A stretch of 31,468 bases of DNA, from NCBI GenBank assembly GCA_964626885.1, contig CAZVJA010000043.1:1-31468 (forward strand), read 5' to 3'. Below are positions 1 to 10,176 of this stretch, in pieces. The stretch's first letter is position 1. Every line of letters starts with the position of its first letter. Both the position numbers and the translations under genes were made by a program. Under the pieces are notes generated by a model that did no database searches, was not told the origin of the DNA, and saw nothing but the letters and a program-made list of their open reading frames with translations. The DNA comes from CAZVJA01 sp964626885 (GTDB lineage: Bacteria; Planctomycetota; Planctomycetia; Planctomycetales; Planctomycetaceae).

Positions 1-1097
1 CCGACGGAAAGCGCCAAGGCTAAAAAGTCGGTCTCCCCTTCAAACGGCCGGCTGTCGGGCTCTCCATCCACAAGCTGCAGATGAAAGGCGCTGCGAACAT
101 CCAGTGCGGCGAATCGGATGTTATCCTCGGGAAGCGCATCGGGCGGCAATTGCAACTCCAGGTGATGCCAGCCGGACGACTCAAAGCTCACGGTGATGGG
201 AATCTCCACCCGTTCTCCGGCAGGAATCTCTGGTAACGAGACTGAGCGCGGAACACCGTCCACATTCAACGTCGCCTGTTGCGCAACGACCGTCTCGCCC
301 CCGTCATTGCGAATACCGGCTGTAAGTGAAATGCGAGAATTGATCAACGCGATCGGCTCATCCTGCACGAGCGATTCGAGCACAACGTTCCCCGAAGCTT
401 CGGCCCCCACGTCGATCAGCCGCACGGAAACCTCGTCCTGCTGCCAGCGATCGGCGAATTCCGTCACATCGGAGTCCCAGCCCTCGGCGCGGAGATCCGT
501 CACCAAAATGACTTCCTTCAATGGAAACGCCGAAGCATCCAATTGCTGCTCGACCTGAGAAAACACCGCCCCCCACCGTCCGGCGGAGTGTTCGACGTTC
601 ACGTTATCGACCAGGGCTTTTACCGTCTGCGGATCATCCACTGCGGTTTGCCTGACCAGCGGAACATCGGGCTCGGTCACTGTCAGGACCGTCAACTCGT
701 CATTCGGACCAATCCGGCCAAGCAATTCGGAGACCGCTTCCTTGGCACGGCTGAGCGACGAACGGCCGCCGCTCAGGAGACCCATCGACAGGGAATCGTC
801 GATCACGATGATGCGCGCCGTGCGGCCTTGAGACGACAGCAGCCCCGCCAATCCGTTTCCGGAAAGCACTGGCCGTGCCACCGCGAGAAATAACAGCAGA
901 ACCGCCGCGGTCCGGACCGCCAGCAACAGCAGATGCTCCAGCCGAATTCGCCTCCGGTTTGTCTTCAACGTCAACTTCAAATATTCCATCGGGGCCCAAT
1001 CGACGCGGATGAACCTGCGGCGATTGAGCAGATGAATAATGATCGGTGCTGACGCGAGCAGCAGGCCGTATAACAAGTATGGGGATAGAAAATTCAT
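1..1097 (-). CDS. BatA-like VWA membrane protein, 3' end outside window
   Basis: This frame is open from an ATG at 1097 to the left edge (365 codons), so the C-terminus is missing. Residues 1-25 (MNFLSPYLLYGLLLASAPII) followed by HLLNRRR match the N-terminal membrane anchor of BatA/aerotolerance-type proteins, and a second membrane segment lies at about 55-77. A von Willebrand A fold follows, with a MIDAS-type D-x-S-x-S at residues 100-104 (DDSLS). The region after about 220 looks like a beta-rich extracytoplasmic domain. The gene is last in the visible order MoxR, DUF58, VWA, a widespread arrangement in which a MoxR ATPase is thought to act with VWA partners on protein or metal-complex assembly at the membrane. 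The substrate here is unknown. It starts 73 bases after the DUF58 stop, probably in the same transcript. Confidence 0.85.
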   Translation of the reverse strand, partial: MNFLSPYLLYGLLLASAPIIIHLLNRRRFIRVDWAPMEYLKLTLKTNRRRIRLEHLLLLAVRTAAVLLLFLAVARPVLSGNGLAGLLSSQGRTARIIVIDDSLSMGLLSGGRSSLSRAKEAVSELLGRIGPNDELTVLTVTEPDVPLVRQTAVDDPQTVKALVDNVNVEHSAGRWGAVFSQVEQQLDASAFPLKEVILVTDLRAEGWDSDVTEFADRWQQDEVSVRLIDVGAEASGNVVLESLVQDEPIALINSRISLTAGIRNDGGETVVAQQATLNVDGVPRSVSLPEIPAGERVEIPITVSFESSGWHHLELQLPPDALPEDNIRFAALDVRSAFHLQLVDGEPDSRPFEGETDFLALALSV

Positions 1098-2074
1098 CAG
1101 AATTCAGGTTACGGGTGCTCAGCCTTCCAGCGGGCGGGTCTCACTCTTTTTGACACTCAACTCGCGACTTTTATCCTTCAATGCTTCCAGACATTCTTCC
1201 CGTGTGGCGGGCCGGACCTCGGATCGTTCGCTCGTGCAAACGTTCCGCCACCGTTTCTCCGAGGTTGTCGTCCGTCATCAACCGCAGATATTCAATGCCG
1301 CTGTACCGGCAGCGACTCTCGGTCTCTTTGAGAAACTCGGCGATGGCTGACTGGTACGCGCGGCGAAAGGCGCGCGGATTGGCGAAGATCTCCTCGTCCC
1401 CTTCAATGTCACGAAAGATCACCGAGTCATCGAACGGCAATTCGACTTCCTCCCGGTCAAGCACATGAAACATCAGAATTTCGTGCCCGGCATATTGCAG
1501 CCTGCCAAGTGCCTCGTAGAGCGATTCTTGGGGCGTGAACAGATCGGAGATGATGAGCACCATGCCGCGGCGCTTCATCCGCTCAGCCGCGGCGACGAGG
1601 ACTGCCCCCAAATCGGTCTTCCCCTCGACCTCCACCGATTCCAGCACGTCGATGATTTTCGCGAGCTGCGAACGGACGGCGCTCGGACGCAGTTCGGCGA
1701 TGCCGCCGGCCGAGGCGGTGGTCAATCCGACGGCGTCGCGCTGGCGAATGAGCAGCGCCGCCAGCGATGCCGCCAGCGTCGCGGCGTAATCGAATTTGCG
1801 GATGCCGCTGCGGCCGTAATTCATCGAGGCGGACGCGTCGAGAACGATCCAGGCGCGCAGGTTCGACTCTTCCTCGAACCGCTTGATGTAAAAGCGGTCG
1901 GACCGGCCATAGGCCCGCCAGTCGAGGTTTTTCAGATCGTCGCCGAACGTGTACTCGCGGTAGTCGGTGAACTCGGGAGAGAGCCCCTGCAACGGACTTT
2001 TATGCAGCCCGCTGATTGTGCCGTCCACCACCCGATGGGAAAATAGACCGACCGCCGCCAGCCGTCCGATGATC

Positions 2075-3130
<1,056 letters not shown>

Positions 3131-3136
3131 TTTCGG

Positions 3137-3142
3137 CTCCTT
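3137..3142 (-). promoter_or_regulatory. Ribosome binding site fixing the TTG start of moxR
   Basis: On the minus strand this reads AAGGAG, with six bases to the TTG at 3128-3130. It is the best Shine-Dalgarno match in this operon and is what decides for the non-ATG start of the MoxR gene. Confidence 0.7.
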
Positions 3143-3145
3143 CGC

Positions 3146-4207
3146 TCAGCGTTGGTAAATCGGAAGAAATTTGTAAGGGAGCTGCAAAATGATCAAGGCG
3201 ACGCTCGTGCCGAATGCCGGGCCGACTTCGTTGCCATCCCAGTGGCCGTCTTGAGACTGTGACTTGATAAGGTAATCGCGCACCGGCGGGAAATATGCGT
3301 CCCAATAGGTATCCCCCGCCTGATAAAACGACTGCGAGGCGTAGAGGTGCAGATAGAAGCCGTGCCCCCACTCATTGCCGAACTCGGCTTTCGTCTGCTT
3401 TTGAAACTGGCCGAACACGTATTTCAGGCAGTCCTTCGCTAGCGGAGACTCATATTCGCCCGCGGAATACAGGCAGGTAATCGCCGCAGCCGAAATCGGC
3501 AGCCGTGTATCGCCGCCGGAATTGATCGAGTAGCGGATTCCCCCCTCGGCCGTTTTGCAGCGTTCGAGATAGCGGACGGCGTTGGCGATGGTCGCTTTGG
3601 GGACGGTGAACCCGGCGCTGTTCGCGGCGCGGAGCGCCTGCATCTGAGTCACGGTGACGCTCCCCTCGTCCCCGGAGCCGGGGGTGTAGGTCCAGCCCCC
3701 TTGCACGCTTTGCCCCTGAGCCGTCAGCTTGATCGCGTTGGTGACGACTTCCTTGATCCGCAGCCGCGCGCGGGGATCGGTCTCCATTCCGTACACGGTG
3801 GAAAGAAACAGCATCGAGAACCCGTGCCCGTACATTGGCCGGCCGTTTTCCTCGGCGCGGGAGATCAACCCGGTCGAGTTCTGCTGATCGATCAAATAAC
3901 GGGTCGTCTTTTCGACCGTCTCGGCATACGGGCCCCGGGAAGTCGTGTTACCGTTCGCGAGAAACGCCATCCCGGCCAGCGCCGTCATCGTGACTGGGTA
4001 GACGCGGCCGTCGCTCATGGTTTGCCAGCTTCCATTCGGCGATTGCATCCGGGCGAGGTACTGCAAGCCTTTGTCGACCGTCACCAAGGTTGCATCGGTG
4101 ACGTGCTTGGGGCGTAGTCCGTCGGGAGGGGCCGCGCGCACAATGTCCGTTCCCGCGAGTAATAGGATCACGAGCATCGAGCCAGTTCGAGCACTTCGCG
4201 GCATCAT
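3146..4207 (-). CDS. Exported prenyltransferase/squalene-cyclase-like repeat protein
   Basis: 353 residues from the ATG at 4207. An ATG ten codons upstream is in frame, but GAGGA five bases before 4207 favours the shorter form, which starts 7 bases after the SIMPL stop. A signal peptide is evident at residues 1-27 (hydrophobic run, then VRA-AP). The body is an alpha/alpha toroid of repeats with QxxxGxW-like signatures: YLARMQSPNGSW, YLIDQQNSTGL, GQSVQGGWTY, YLERCKTAEGG and SQSQDGHWDGN. These repeats are shared by squalene cyclases and prenyltransferases, but the cyclase DxDD acid motif was not seen, so an enzymatic role is doubtful. Planctomycetes encode many such exported repeat proteins of unknown function, and here it lies directly ahead of moxR. 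Confidence 0.85.
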   Translation of the reverse strand: MMPRSARTGSMLVILLLAGTDIVRAAPPDGLRPKHVTDATLVTVDKGLQYLARMQSPNGSWQTMSDGRVYPVTMTALAGMAFLANGNTTSRGPYAETVEKTTRYLIDQQNSTGLISRAEENGRPMYGHGFSMLFLSTVYGMETDPRARLRIKEVVTNAIKLTAQGQSVQGGWTYTPGSGDEGSVTVTQMQALRAANSAGFTVPKATIANAVRYLERCKTAEGGIRYSINSGGDTRLPISAAAITCLYSAGEYESPLAKDCLKYVFGQFQKQTKAEFGNEWGHGFYLHLYASQSFYQAGDTYWDAYFPPVRDYLIKSQSQDGHWDGNEVGPAFGTSVALIILQLPYKFLPIYQR

Positions 4208-4214
4208 CGAGTCC

Positions 4215-5156
4215 TCATTCGATTTCAAAATCGACATCGAGTGTTACACCGATGGGAATCTGCTGAAATGAGTTCGAGCTGTAATCCGTCTCCGCCGTAT
4301 CATGCGATGCACCGATGATAGATCTCACGTAGGTTGCATACGCACTGGACGAACTCGAGCTGGACGGCGAAGGCGGTGCGGGCCCCTCGTGAATGGAAAC
4401 GATTTTCCCGAGCTTTACATTGGCCAGTTTTGCCAGCCGCTCGGCGCTGGCTCGCGCGTTCTCCATTGCCTTCGTATAGGCATTTTGGCGGTAAGCATCG
4501 ATCTCGTTGAGCCGGAACCGAACGAGAGCCGTGGGGCTGGCCCCGCTAAATTGAATCTCGATCATGCTCAAGGGTTTCGGCCCGATCGTCAGTCCGGCGT
4601 CCTTGGCGGAGTCGATCAATTTGATGACCGTGTCGAGCAATTCCTCGGATTTCAGACTTTGCACGCCGTCCAGCGTGACGGTCAGTGTTTCGCGGACGCT
4701 GATCTTCGCTGGTGCAGCAGCATTCTGGTTGCCAATCCCCAGAACCAACGCCTGCTGTGGGTTCGCGCCGTCAGTCCCAGTCGTGATCGACATCCCGTTG
4801 CCGGTAACCGTCAACCCTTTCAGCTTGAGAGCTTCAATCGCTTCGACCACCCGGCGGCGATTCTGGCGATACTGCTTGACGGCATCCGCGGCCAGTTCCG
4901 CCTCGCCGGCAACGGTGCCGGACAACTCGACGCGATCGGGGAGCGCCTCCACTTTCCCCACGCCGATCACTCGTAAGACCTTCGCTTCCGCGGCGAATAA
5001 GCTCAGCGAATCAGCGCACACGACGATCAGCAGAGCGCTGGCGAGAATGACCGACCGAATCAGTGCTCGCCGTTCAACAAACCTGCAAGATGCGTCAGGT
5101 TGGGACGTCGAGTAACCCATACGCGTCAATCGTTTATTCTTCATGGCCCGTAACAT
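4215..5156 (-). CDS. SIMPL domain (DUF541) exported protein
   Basis: About 313 residues. A membrane/signal segment at roughly 33-56 (ALIRSVILASALLIVVCADS...) is followed by the SIMPL fold: RVIGVGKVEALPDRVELSG at the start of the domain, the helix with YRQNRRRVVEAIEAL, and the later block AYTKAMENARASAERLAKLA, which is characteristic of DUF541. Near the C-terminus a low-complexity proline/serine stretch (PPSPSSSSSSSAY) forms a flexible loop. The family is periplasmic or membrane-anchored and of uncertain function. A TTG at 5162 is also possible, but GGGGAAA eight bases before the ATG at 5156 favours that start. It lies between the propeller gene and the repeat protein in the minus-strand operon. 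Confidence 0.85.
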   Translation of the reverse strand: MLRAMKNKRLTRMGYSTSQPDASCRFVERRALIRSVILASALLIVVCADSLSLFAAEAKVLRVIGVGKVEALPDRVELSGTVAGEAELAADAVKQYRQNRRRVVEAIEALKLKGLTVTGNGMSITTGTDGANPQQALVLGIGNQNAAAPAKISVRETLTVTLDGVQSLKSEELLDTVIKLIDSAKDAGLTIGPKPLSMIEIQFSGASPTALVRFRLNEIDAYRQNAYTKAMENARASAERLAKLANVKLGKIVSIHEGPAPPSPSSSSSSSAYATYVRSIIGASHDTAETDYSSNSFQQIPIGVTLDVDFEIE

Positions 5157-5250
5157 GATCAATTTCCCCGTTGATTTCCTCGACTGTTAAAGATCGCCTG
5201 CTCGGCAGTCTGGTTCGATAAGGCGTCCGATGAACTTTGCGATTCGCCGC

Positions 5251-7611
5251 TCACTTGGTCTTGTTTGCAGGTACATCCGCCTTCTGTTCGGGGGAATTCG
5301 TATTTTCTTTGGTTCTCCCGACACCATACGCAGTAATTCCCTGACTGGAGACGCAAAGCAATTTGTCTTTCAGAATGCTCAGCTCTCCACTGACAAGTGC
5401 GACATCATCGCCGCGGAAGATGCGAATCCTGTCTCCTTTCTGTCGCGACAACTCGTAAATTCCACGGCTGGTCGGCACTAGCACGGTTTCTTTTCCGAGC
5501 AGCACGTGGTCGGCTGTCGTCGTGGGGAGCCGAATGGACCAGAGCAACGCCCGTGACTTACGATTGATCGCCATCAGGTCATCGGCGAGCAGATAGATTT
5601 GCTCGTCATCCAGGGCCACGATTTTTGATGTTGCGGTCACCGGTCGCGACCAGTGCATCGAGCGGTTCAATGGATCAAGAGCGTAGAGCATGCGGTTGGC
5701 CCCTTCCTTGAAGTACAGCACTCCATCTCGCTCCATGAGGGTGCCGGTTGTTCCCTTCAATGACGGCCCATTGTTGAAGATGAATTGGGCCATCATGCGA
5801 TTGTCTTCCCCCGCCCCCGCCGTCTCGAACTTATACACCCATTCCAATTCCCGCTCGGATAAATTGACGCACAGCAGAGCCCCGTTGTTCGTGAGAATAT
5901 GCAAGCTATTACCGCTGTATCGGAGAGTCGGCGTGGGGGTCATCTGAAAACCATACCGTTCGTCCCCAATGAGCTGTGCAGTCCCCAACTTCACGGACCA
6001 ATGCTCGTTACCGTTCCGCAAGTCAATCACCCGCAACACCCACTCGGCGTTGTCGGGCTTCTGGGTCACAACGAAGACTTCACCCGCGCGGATCACCGGA
6101 ATTCCCAAAATGCTTGTGTCCCGCAGCGCGGGAACGGCTTCCGATTTCCAACGCACGTTCCCGGTTTCCGCGTCATAAGCGACGGCCGTGGAAATCGATT
6201 GCGCCTGCATCTCACCTTGAAAGATTTGCGCACCGGGGGTTGTTTCTTTGATCGCAACGACAACTCCGTCCGACACAACGATGGGAAACGGATGCGGAGA
6301 GCTTAACGAATTGCTGTAGACGATTTGATCGTTGTTTCCCAGCACGCGCTGCGCCGCGAGCTGAAAATCCTGCGATCTCCAGATTTCCTTGCCAGACTCC
6401 AGATCAACCGCGCAGCAGGCTCCCAGCCAGGTCAAATAAGCACGGCGCCCATCGGAATCCGAGCTGGGAACCAGTGACGTCAAAGTGTTACGCACGGTGT
6501 TACTGTCGACCGCGAAAGCGCGACCCACTTGCCTGATAACGACCCTGGCACCAAGGTTCCGCGTTTGCGTCGTTTTCGACTGCTCTTGTTCTTTTAGAGC
6601 TTCGCGAAATCGGTACTGCCAGATCGGCTTCGCCTCATCGCCGGGGGCGGTCAATCCGGGCAAATCGACGGCTGGCGATGCTGGAGCGGCAGCCGACTCC
6701 ACCGGACTATTCCCCACAGGGAGACCCGACTTTGACGCCAGGGCCTCAAGATACTCCAATGCGTCAACAGACGCTCCGCCGAGCGTGACTTTCTCGCCTG
6801 GAAAACGGAGCTTCAACGTCTCGAACACCTGGGCCAGGCGATCGCTCTGACCCGCGCGTATCAGGCACAGTCCCCGCTTGACGAGCAGCCGCGTTTCCGA
6901 AATTGAAGTATCGGGATGATTCTCTAGAATCGATCGCCAGCAGCGATCCGCCTTGAGAAACTCACCCTGCTGGAAATAGGCGTCCCCCAACAGATCCGCG
7001 GCTTCGTCTCCCGAATCAGTAAGAAAGTACCGACGGAAGACCGCTTCAGCGATGCGCACATCCTCGCCCTTAGAAGCACCAGCGGACTTGAGCGAGTCCA
7101 ATAACCGGCGTGCGGTCGGCTCGAAAAAGATTCGAAACGCCGCTCTCCCTTCGGGAGGCAGGTTCAACAAGGTTTGTGACAGCCGGATGCCGGCCGGAAT
7201 GAGAAAGCCGTCTTGATCCGGCAGCATTCCACTCCAGGCGTTGTCTTCAAGATCAGCGAGCAGGCGAAACGCCTTGCTCCAGGCTCCCTGTTCCAGATAC
7301 CCGTTCAGCTCGTTGAACCGATCAGTCACCTTGCGATCGAACGGTACCGCGAATCCGTTGGTATTCCAGCGGTCCAGCCTATTACGATCCTTCGGATGCT
7401 GTTCGCCCGTCTGTTTTTCCGTCGGTTCGGCGGCGGCGGGGGCCCGGGCAGGGGCGGCCGGCTTCGCCGGTTCTTCGGCCTTCTTTGCCTGCCCGCAAAG
7501 AGAATTCTGCAGGACTCCAATGGCAATAAACGTCAGCAGTCCATTCCGCAGGAGGGAGCGAGCCCGTCGCCTTCCCTGCCCCCTTTCGTTACTTACTTGC
7601 GGTCCGGACAT
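5251..7611 (-). CDS. Exported PQQ-type beta-propeller protein with helical N-terminal repeats
   Basis: 786 residues with an ATG at 7611 behind a strong GGGGGAGGCGAGGA site. The N-terminus is basic then hydrophobic (LLRNGLLTFIAIGVLQNSLCG), a signal peptide ending near a Cys, so a lipoprotein is possible. An Ala/Pro-rich linker (about 43-70) leads to a TPR-like helical region (about 90-290: YFQQGEFLKADRCWRSIL, LVKRGLCLIRAGQSDR). From about 340 to 760 the protein has repeated propeller blades such as YDAETGNVRWKSE, IDLRNGNEHWSVK, LDPLNRSMHWSR and INRKSRALLWSI, the PQQ/quinoprotein-like type. No quinoprotein dehydrogenase active-site motif was recognised, so a scaffolding or sensing role is more likely than catalysis. 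It is the first gene of the downstream minus-strand operon. Confidence 0.85.
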   Translation of the reverse strand: MSGPQVSNERGQGRRRARSLLRNGLLTFIAIGVLQNSLCGQAKKAEEPAKPAAPARAPAAAEPTEKQTGEQHPKDRNRLDRWNTNGFAVPFDRKVTDRFNELNGYLEQGAWSKAFRLLADLEDNAWSGMLPDQDGFLIPAGIRLSQTLLNLPPEGRAAFRIFFEPTARRLLDSLKSAGASKGEDVRIAEAVFRRYFLTDSGDEAADLLGDAYFQQGEFLKADRCWRSILENHPDTSISETRLLVKRGLCLIRAGQSDRLAQVFETLKLRFPGEKVTLGGASVDALEYLEALASKSGLPVGNSPVESAAAPASPAVDLPGLTAPGDEAKPIWQYRFREALKEQEQSKTTQTRNLGARVVIRQVGRAFAVDSNTVRNTLTSLVPSSDSDGRRAYLTWLGACCAVDLESGKEIWRSQDFQLAAQRVLGNNDQIVYSNSLSSPHPFPIVVSDGVVVAIKETTPGAQIFQGEMQAQSISTAVAYDAETGNVRWKSEAVPALRDTSILGIPVIRAGEVFVVTQKPDNAEWVLRVIDLRNGNEHWSVKLGTAQLIGDERYGFQMTPTPTLRYSGNSLHILTNNGALLCVNLSERELEWVYKFETAGAGEDNRMMAQFIFNNGPSLKGTTGTLMERDGVLYFKEGANRMLYALDPLNRSMHWSRPVTATSKIVALDDEQIYLLADDLMAINRKSRALLWSIRLPTTTADHVLLGKETVLVPTSRGIYELSRQKGDRIRIFRGDDVALVSGELSILKDKLLCVSSQGITAYGVGRTKENTNSPEQKADVPANKTK

Positions 7612-7989
7612 TCCTCGCCTCCCCCGAAGTTCGCCATCGCCGGTCGATAATGGTACGGACTCTCTCCGTCTCCCTCGTCGCCGAGGATCTCGCTACCACT
7701 GATACGATTCAGACGGCGCAATATTGGTCCCGTTCCCTGAGAGATCGTGATTTTCTGAATTTTGGGGAAAATATTGACCCGAGCAGTCCGGACGCCGACT
7801 CATCCCGATGCCCAATTCCCGCATGCCTAAGGGATGCTGAACCGTTAGCACAACACCGAGACTATCGCCCGTCGGGCGCCGCGTCAAACACAAAAATCTG
7901 GATGGTCAAGCGTGTTTATATGTCGGATATAACGCGTGCAATTCCCGTTCCGGAGACACTGGACCGGTTGTTGATCCGAGCAGTTCCGC
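7612..7989. other. Intergenic region upstream of the propeller gene
   Basis: No convincing gene. Short frames on both strands (for example plus 7650-8009) lack family resemblance and overlap the methyltransferase end. On the minus strand TTGCAC (7936-7941) and TATAAA (7915-7920) are separated by 15 bases, a possible but sub-optimal promoter for the operon; it would leave a leader of about 300 bases. Confidence 0.35.
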
Positions 7990-8652
7990 TTACCTCGCGA
8001 TCTCCATAACTCGCACCGCCGTACCGCTGTTACGCCCGGCAATTTTTTCGAACTCCGCATCGGGAACGAGCGAAATGGGGCCTTTGATCCCGATCCACTC
8101 GCATCGCACGGGACCCTCCCTCAGGAATTCATAGAACGCCTTGATCTCGTGCTGTTCATAACCCGGGTAATTGAACAACTCATCGAACACGAGAATCGTA
8201 CCGGGAACCATCCGTTCTCTTAACAGCGTCAACACGGTGTGCGTGGAAGAGTAGAGATCGCAATCAATATGAATCAATGCTGCGGGTTCATCACGCTCCG
8301 CGAGGAACGCGGGAAGCGTTTCCTCGAACCAGCCGGGGATGAGATCGACATTGCCGGCCACCTTCGGCAATGCTCCGTCTAGACTGTATCGCCCCCTTGG
8401 CTTGTCGGCGCGCCAGTCTTCCGGGAGCCCTTTGAAGCTATCGAATCCGTACACCGTCCGCCCGGCGAATTTCGCCATCGCGTTAATCGACGTTCCGGTA
8501 TAGACGCCGAACTCCAGCCACAGCCCGTCGACGGTCGCCAATTTGTTCGTCAATACCCAGGCCAGTGCAGCCAGCTTCAATTGCCGCGCCTCGACGCGCG
8601 GTGCCTCGGCATCAATGAAGTCGCGCAGCGTGAGATAGTCGGCTCGAATCAT
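7990..8652 (-). CDS. TylF/macrocin-O-methyltransferase-like SAM methyltransferase
   Basis: 220 residues, cytoplasmic, class I SAM-dependent methyltransferase. Motif I is LEFGVYTGTSINAMA (46-60), followed by YGFDSFKGLPEDW (68-80), which typifies the TylF/MycF group, then HIDCDLYSSTHTVL (128-141) and FDELFNYPGYEQHEIKAF (156-173), whose acidic residues sit where the family binds metal and substrate. Family members O-methylate sugars in macrolides or surface polysaccharides; the acceptor here cannot be predicted because no glycosyl or polyketide genes are adjacent. It is slightly shorter than typical TylF proteins. The ATG at 8652 follows GAGAGCAACGG. Its upstream region is shared with the divergent GntR/ABC operon. 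Confidence 0.88.
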   Translation of the reverse strand: MIRADYLTLRDFIDAEAPRVEARQLKLAALAWVLTNKLATVDGLWLEFGVYTGTSINAMAKFAGRTVYGFDSFKGLPEDWRADKPRGRYSLDGALPKVAGNVDLIPGWFEETLPAFLAERDEPAALIHIDCDLYSSTHTVLTLLRERMVPGTILVFDELFNYPGYEQHEIKAFYEFLREGPVRCEWIGIKGPISLVPDAEFEKIAGRNSGTAVRVMEIAR

Positions 8653-8750
8653 CCGTTGCTCTCGTCCATGGTGGGCAAAGTCGGTTCGTCCGACATGATC
8701 TTACGCGGCACACGCCGGTCCGGTCCATCACGGAACTGAGCAGCCTCCTC

Positions 8751-8779
8751 TTGACGCCCCACAGCCACATGGCTACTGT
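8751..8779 (+). promoter_or_regulatory. Sigma-70-like promoter of the GntR-ABC operon
   Basis: TTGACG at 8751-8756 and TACTGT at 8774-8779, separated by exactly 17 bases. The -35 box matches the consensus at five of six positions and the -10 at four of six. The -10 overlaps the left arm of the operator palindrome described separately, so repressor binding would block it. Confidence 0.55.
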
Positions 8780-8798
8780 GCTATCAAACTAGTACAGT
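8775..8798 (+). promoter_or_regulatory. Probable YtrA/GntR operator palindrome
   Basis: ACTGTGCTA (8775-8783) and TAGTACAGT (8790-8798) are inverted copies with one mismatch in nine bases, around a six-base centre TCAAAC. This agrees with the GTACTA-type half-sites known for YtrA-subfamily regulators. It covers the -10 box and ends just before the ribosome site GGAG (8800-8803) of the regulator gene, as expected for autoregulation. Confidence 0.65.
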
Positions 8799-8809
8799 TG
8801 GAGACTTTC

Positions 8810-9205
8810 ATGTTTCTGCACATCGATCCCTCCAACGGGCTGGCCATCTACGACCAGATCGTTCGACAAGTGAAGTTCGCCGTCGCGGCTGACGCCTTGC
8901 AGCCCGGAGAAATGGTTCCCTCCGTCCGTGAGCTGGCGCGCGAACTGGCGGTGAATCCCAACACCGTCTCACGCGCCTACCGCGAACTGCAGTCCGACAA
9001 CATCCTCGAAACTGTCCGCGGTACGGGTCTCGAAGTCACACCCAAGGCCCCCGAACGCTGCCGCAAGGACCGTGTCGCGCTGATCCGTGAGCGGCTCCGT
9101 TCGGTCTTCCTGGAAGCGGCACAAAGCCGGCTTCAACTTGCCGAGATCCGCACGCTGGCTGACGAAGAGCTTTCTCGTCTTGAAAATAAAAGGACGACCC
9201 GATGA
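8810..9205 (+). CDS. GntR-family transcriptional regulator, YtrA subfamily
   Basis: 131 residues, short as in the YtrA group. The winged helix-turn-helix spans about residues 11-77: AIYDQIVRQVKFAV, PGEMVPSVRELARELAVNP and NTVSRAYRELQSDNILET, then the wing GTGLEV. No ligand-binding UTRA or FCD domain follows; only a helical C-terminus (RERLRSVFLEAAQSRLQLAE), probably the dimer interface. The ATG at 8810 has GGAG six bases upstream; an in-frame TTG at 8798 lies inside the operator and is less likely. The stop overlaps the ATG of the ABC ATPase gene (ATGA), so the three genes are one translationally coupled unit. YtrA proteins generally repress adjacent ABC transporters induced by cell-envelope stress or antibiotics; the inducer is unknown here. 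Confidence 0.92.
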   Translation: MFLHIDPSNGLAIYDQIVRQVKFAVAADALQPGEMVPSVRELARELAVNPNTVSRAYRELQSDNILETVRGTGLEVTPKAPERCRKDRVALIRERLRSVFLEAAQSRLQLAEIRTLADEELSRLENKRTTR

Positions 9206-10176
9206 GCACTGTCTTTCGACTCGATCGCGTCACAAAGAAGTATCGCTCTCAAGTCGCGCTCGATAACGTCTCCCTCTCCGTGGAACCGGGAGTCGTCGTC
9301 GCCTTGCTCGGCGAAAATGGAGCCGGCAAGACAACGGCGCTCAAAATTCTCCTCGGTCTCACCGATCCGGATCTCGGCCGCGCGGAAGTCTTCGGACTCG
9401 ACAGCAAACGGTATGGCCTCGAAATCCGCCGCCGCGTCGGCTACGTCCCCGAGCAGCCGGTCTTCTATGACTGGATGACGGTCGAGGAAACCGGCTGGTT
9501 CGCTGCCGGCTTTTATCCCGACGGATATCTCGCACGGTATCGCGACCTGGTTTACCGTTTCGAGCTGCCGCTCGAGCGACGCGTGAAGGATCTCTCCAAG
9601 GGAATGCGCGCGAAGGTGGCTCTTTCGCTGGCGATGTCGCACGAGCCGGAGCTGCTCGTGCTCGACGAGCCAACCTCCGGGCTCGATTCCCTCGTCCGCC
9701 GCGAGTTTCTGGAAAGTATGTCGGACGTGGCGGCCTCGGGACGGACGGTGATTCTGTCAAGCCATCAGATTTCCGAAGTCGAACGCGTGGCCGATGTCAT
9801 CGCTGTCATCCGCGAGGGAAAACTCGTGTTATTCGAACGACTAGAGGAACTGAAGCAGCAGGTCTGCGAGCTGACAATCACGCTCCGCAACGGTTCGCCC
9901 CGCGCTCCTGATGTTCCCGCGAGCATCATTCGCCGCGAGCGGAAAGAACGCCAATGGCGGATGCTCGTCCGCGGACTGGAAGATCAACATCTCGATCTGT
10001 TCCGCTCACGGGACGATGTCGGTCAGGTGGATGTGCGGCATCCTTCGCTGGAGGAGATCTTCGTCGCCTACATGCGCGCCGGTGAGCAACAACTCAATGG
10101 GAACAGCTCAGCAGTGAATCATGTCACTCAGTTTCCCGATTCCGATCCCGCTCCCGAGAAAGGAGCGACGGCCTGA
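9202..10176 (+). CDS. ABC transporter ATP-binding protein
   Basis: 324 residues. Walker A GENGAGKTT (37-45), Q-loop region with YVPEQPVFYDWMT, signature LSKGM (131-135; a variant of LSGGQ), Walker B ending LVLDEP (152-157), D-loop SGLD (159-162) and the switch histidine H188 in SSHQISEVE. The C-terminal 100 residues form the small regulatory extension often seen in ABC-2-type exporter ATPases of the CcmA/YhaQ type. It overlaps the GntR gene by 4 bases and the permease ATG by its stop (TGATG), so all three are coupled. With the permease it should form an exporter at the inner membrane; the substrate (drug, peptide or lipid) cannot be read from sequence. Confidence 0.95.
   Translation: MSTVFRLDRVTKKYRSQVALDNVSLSVEPGVVVALLGENGAGKTTALKILLGLTDPDLGRAEVFGLDSKRYGLEIRRRVGYVPEQPVFYDWMTVEETGWFAAGFYPDGYLARYRDLVYRFELPLERRVKDLSKGMRAKVALSLAMSHEPELLVLDEPTSGLDSLVRREFLESMSDVAASGRTVILSSHQISEVERVADVIAVIREGKLVLFERLEELKQQVCELTITLRNGSPRAPDVPASIIRRERKERQWRMLVRGLEDQHLDLFRSRDDVGQVDVRHPSLEEIFVAYMRAGEQQLNGNSSAVNHVTQFPDSDPAPEKGATA

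Noticed and set aside
7650..8009. 119-codon plus frame in the region between the propeller and methyltransferase genes
   Set aside because: No family features, no ribosome site, and it overlaps the end of the methyltransferase.
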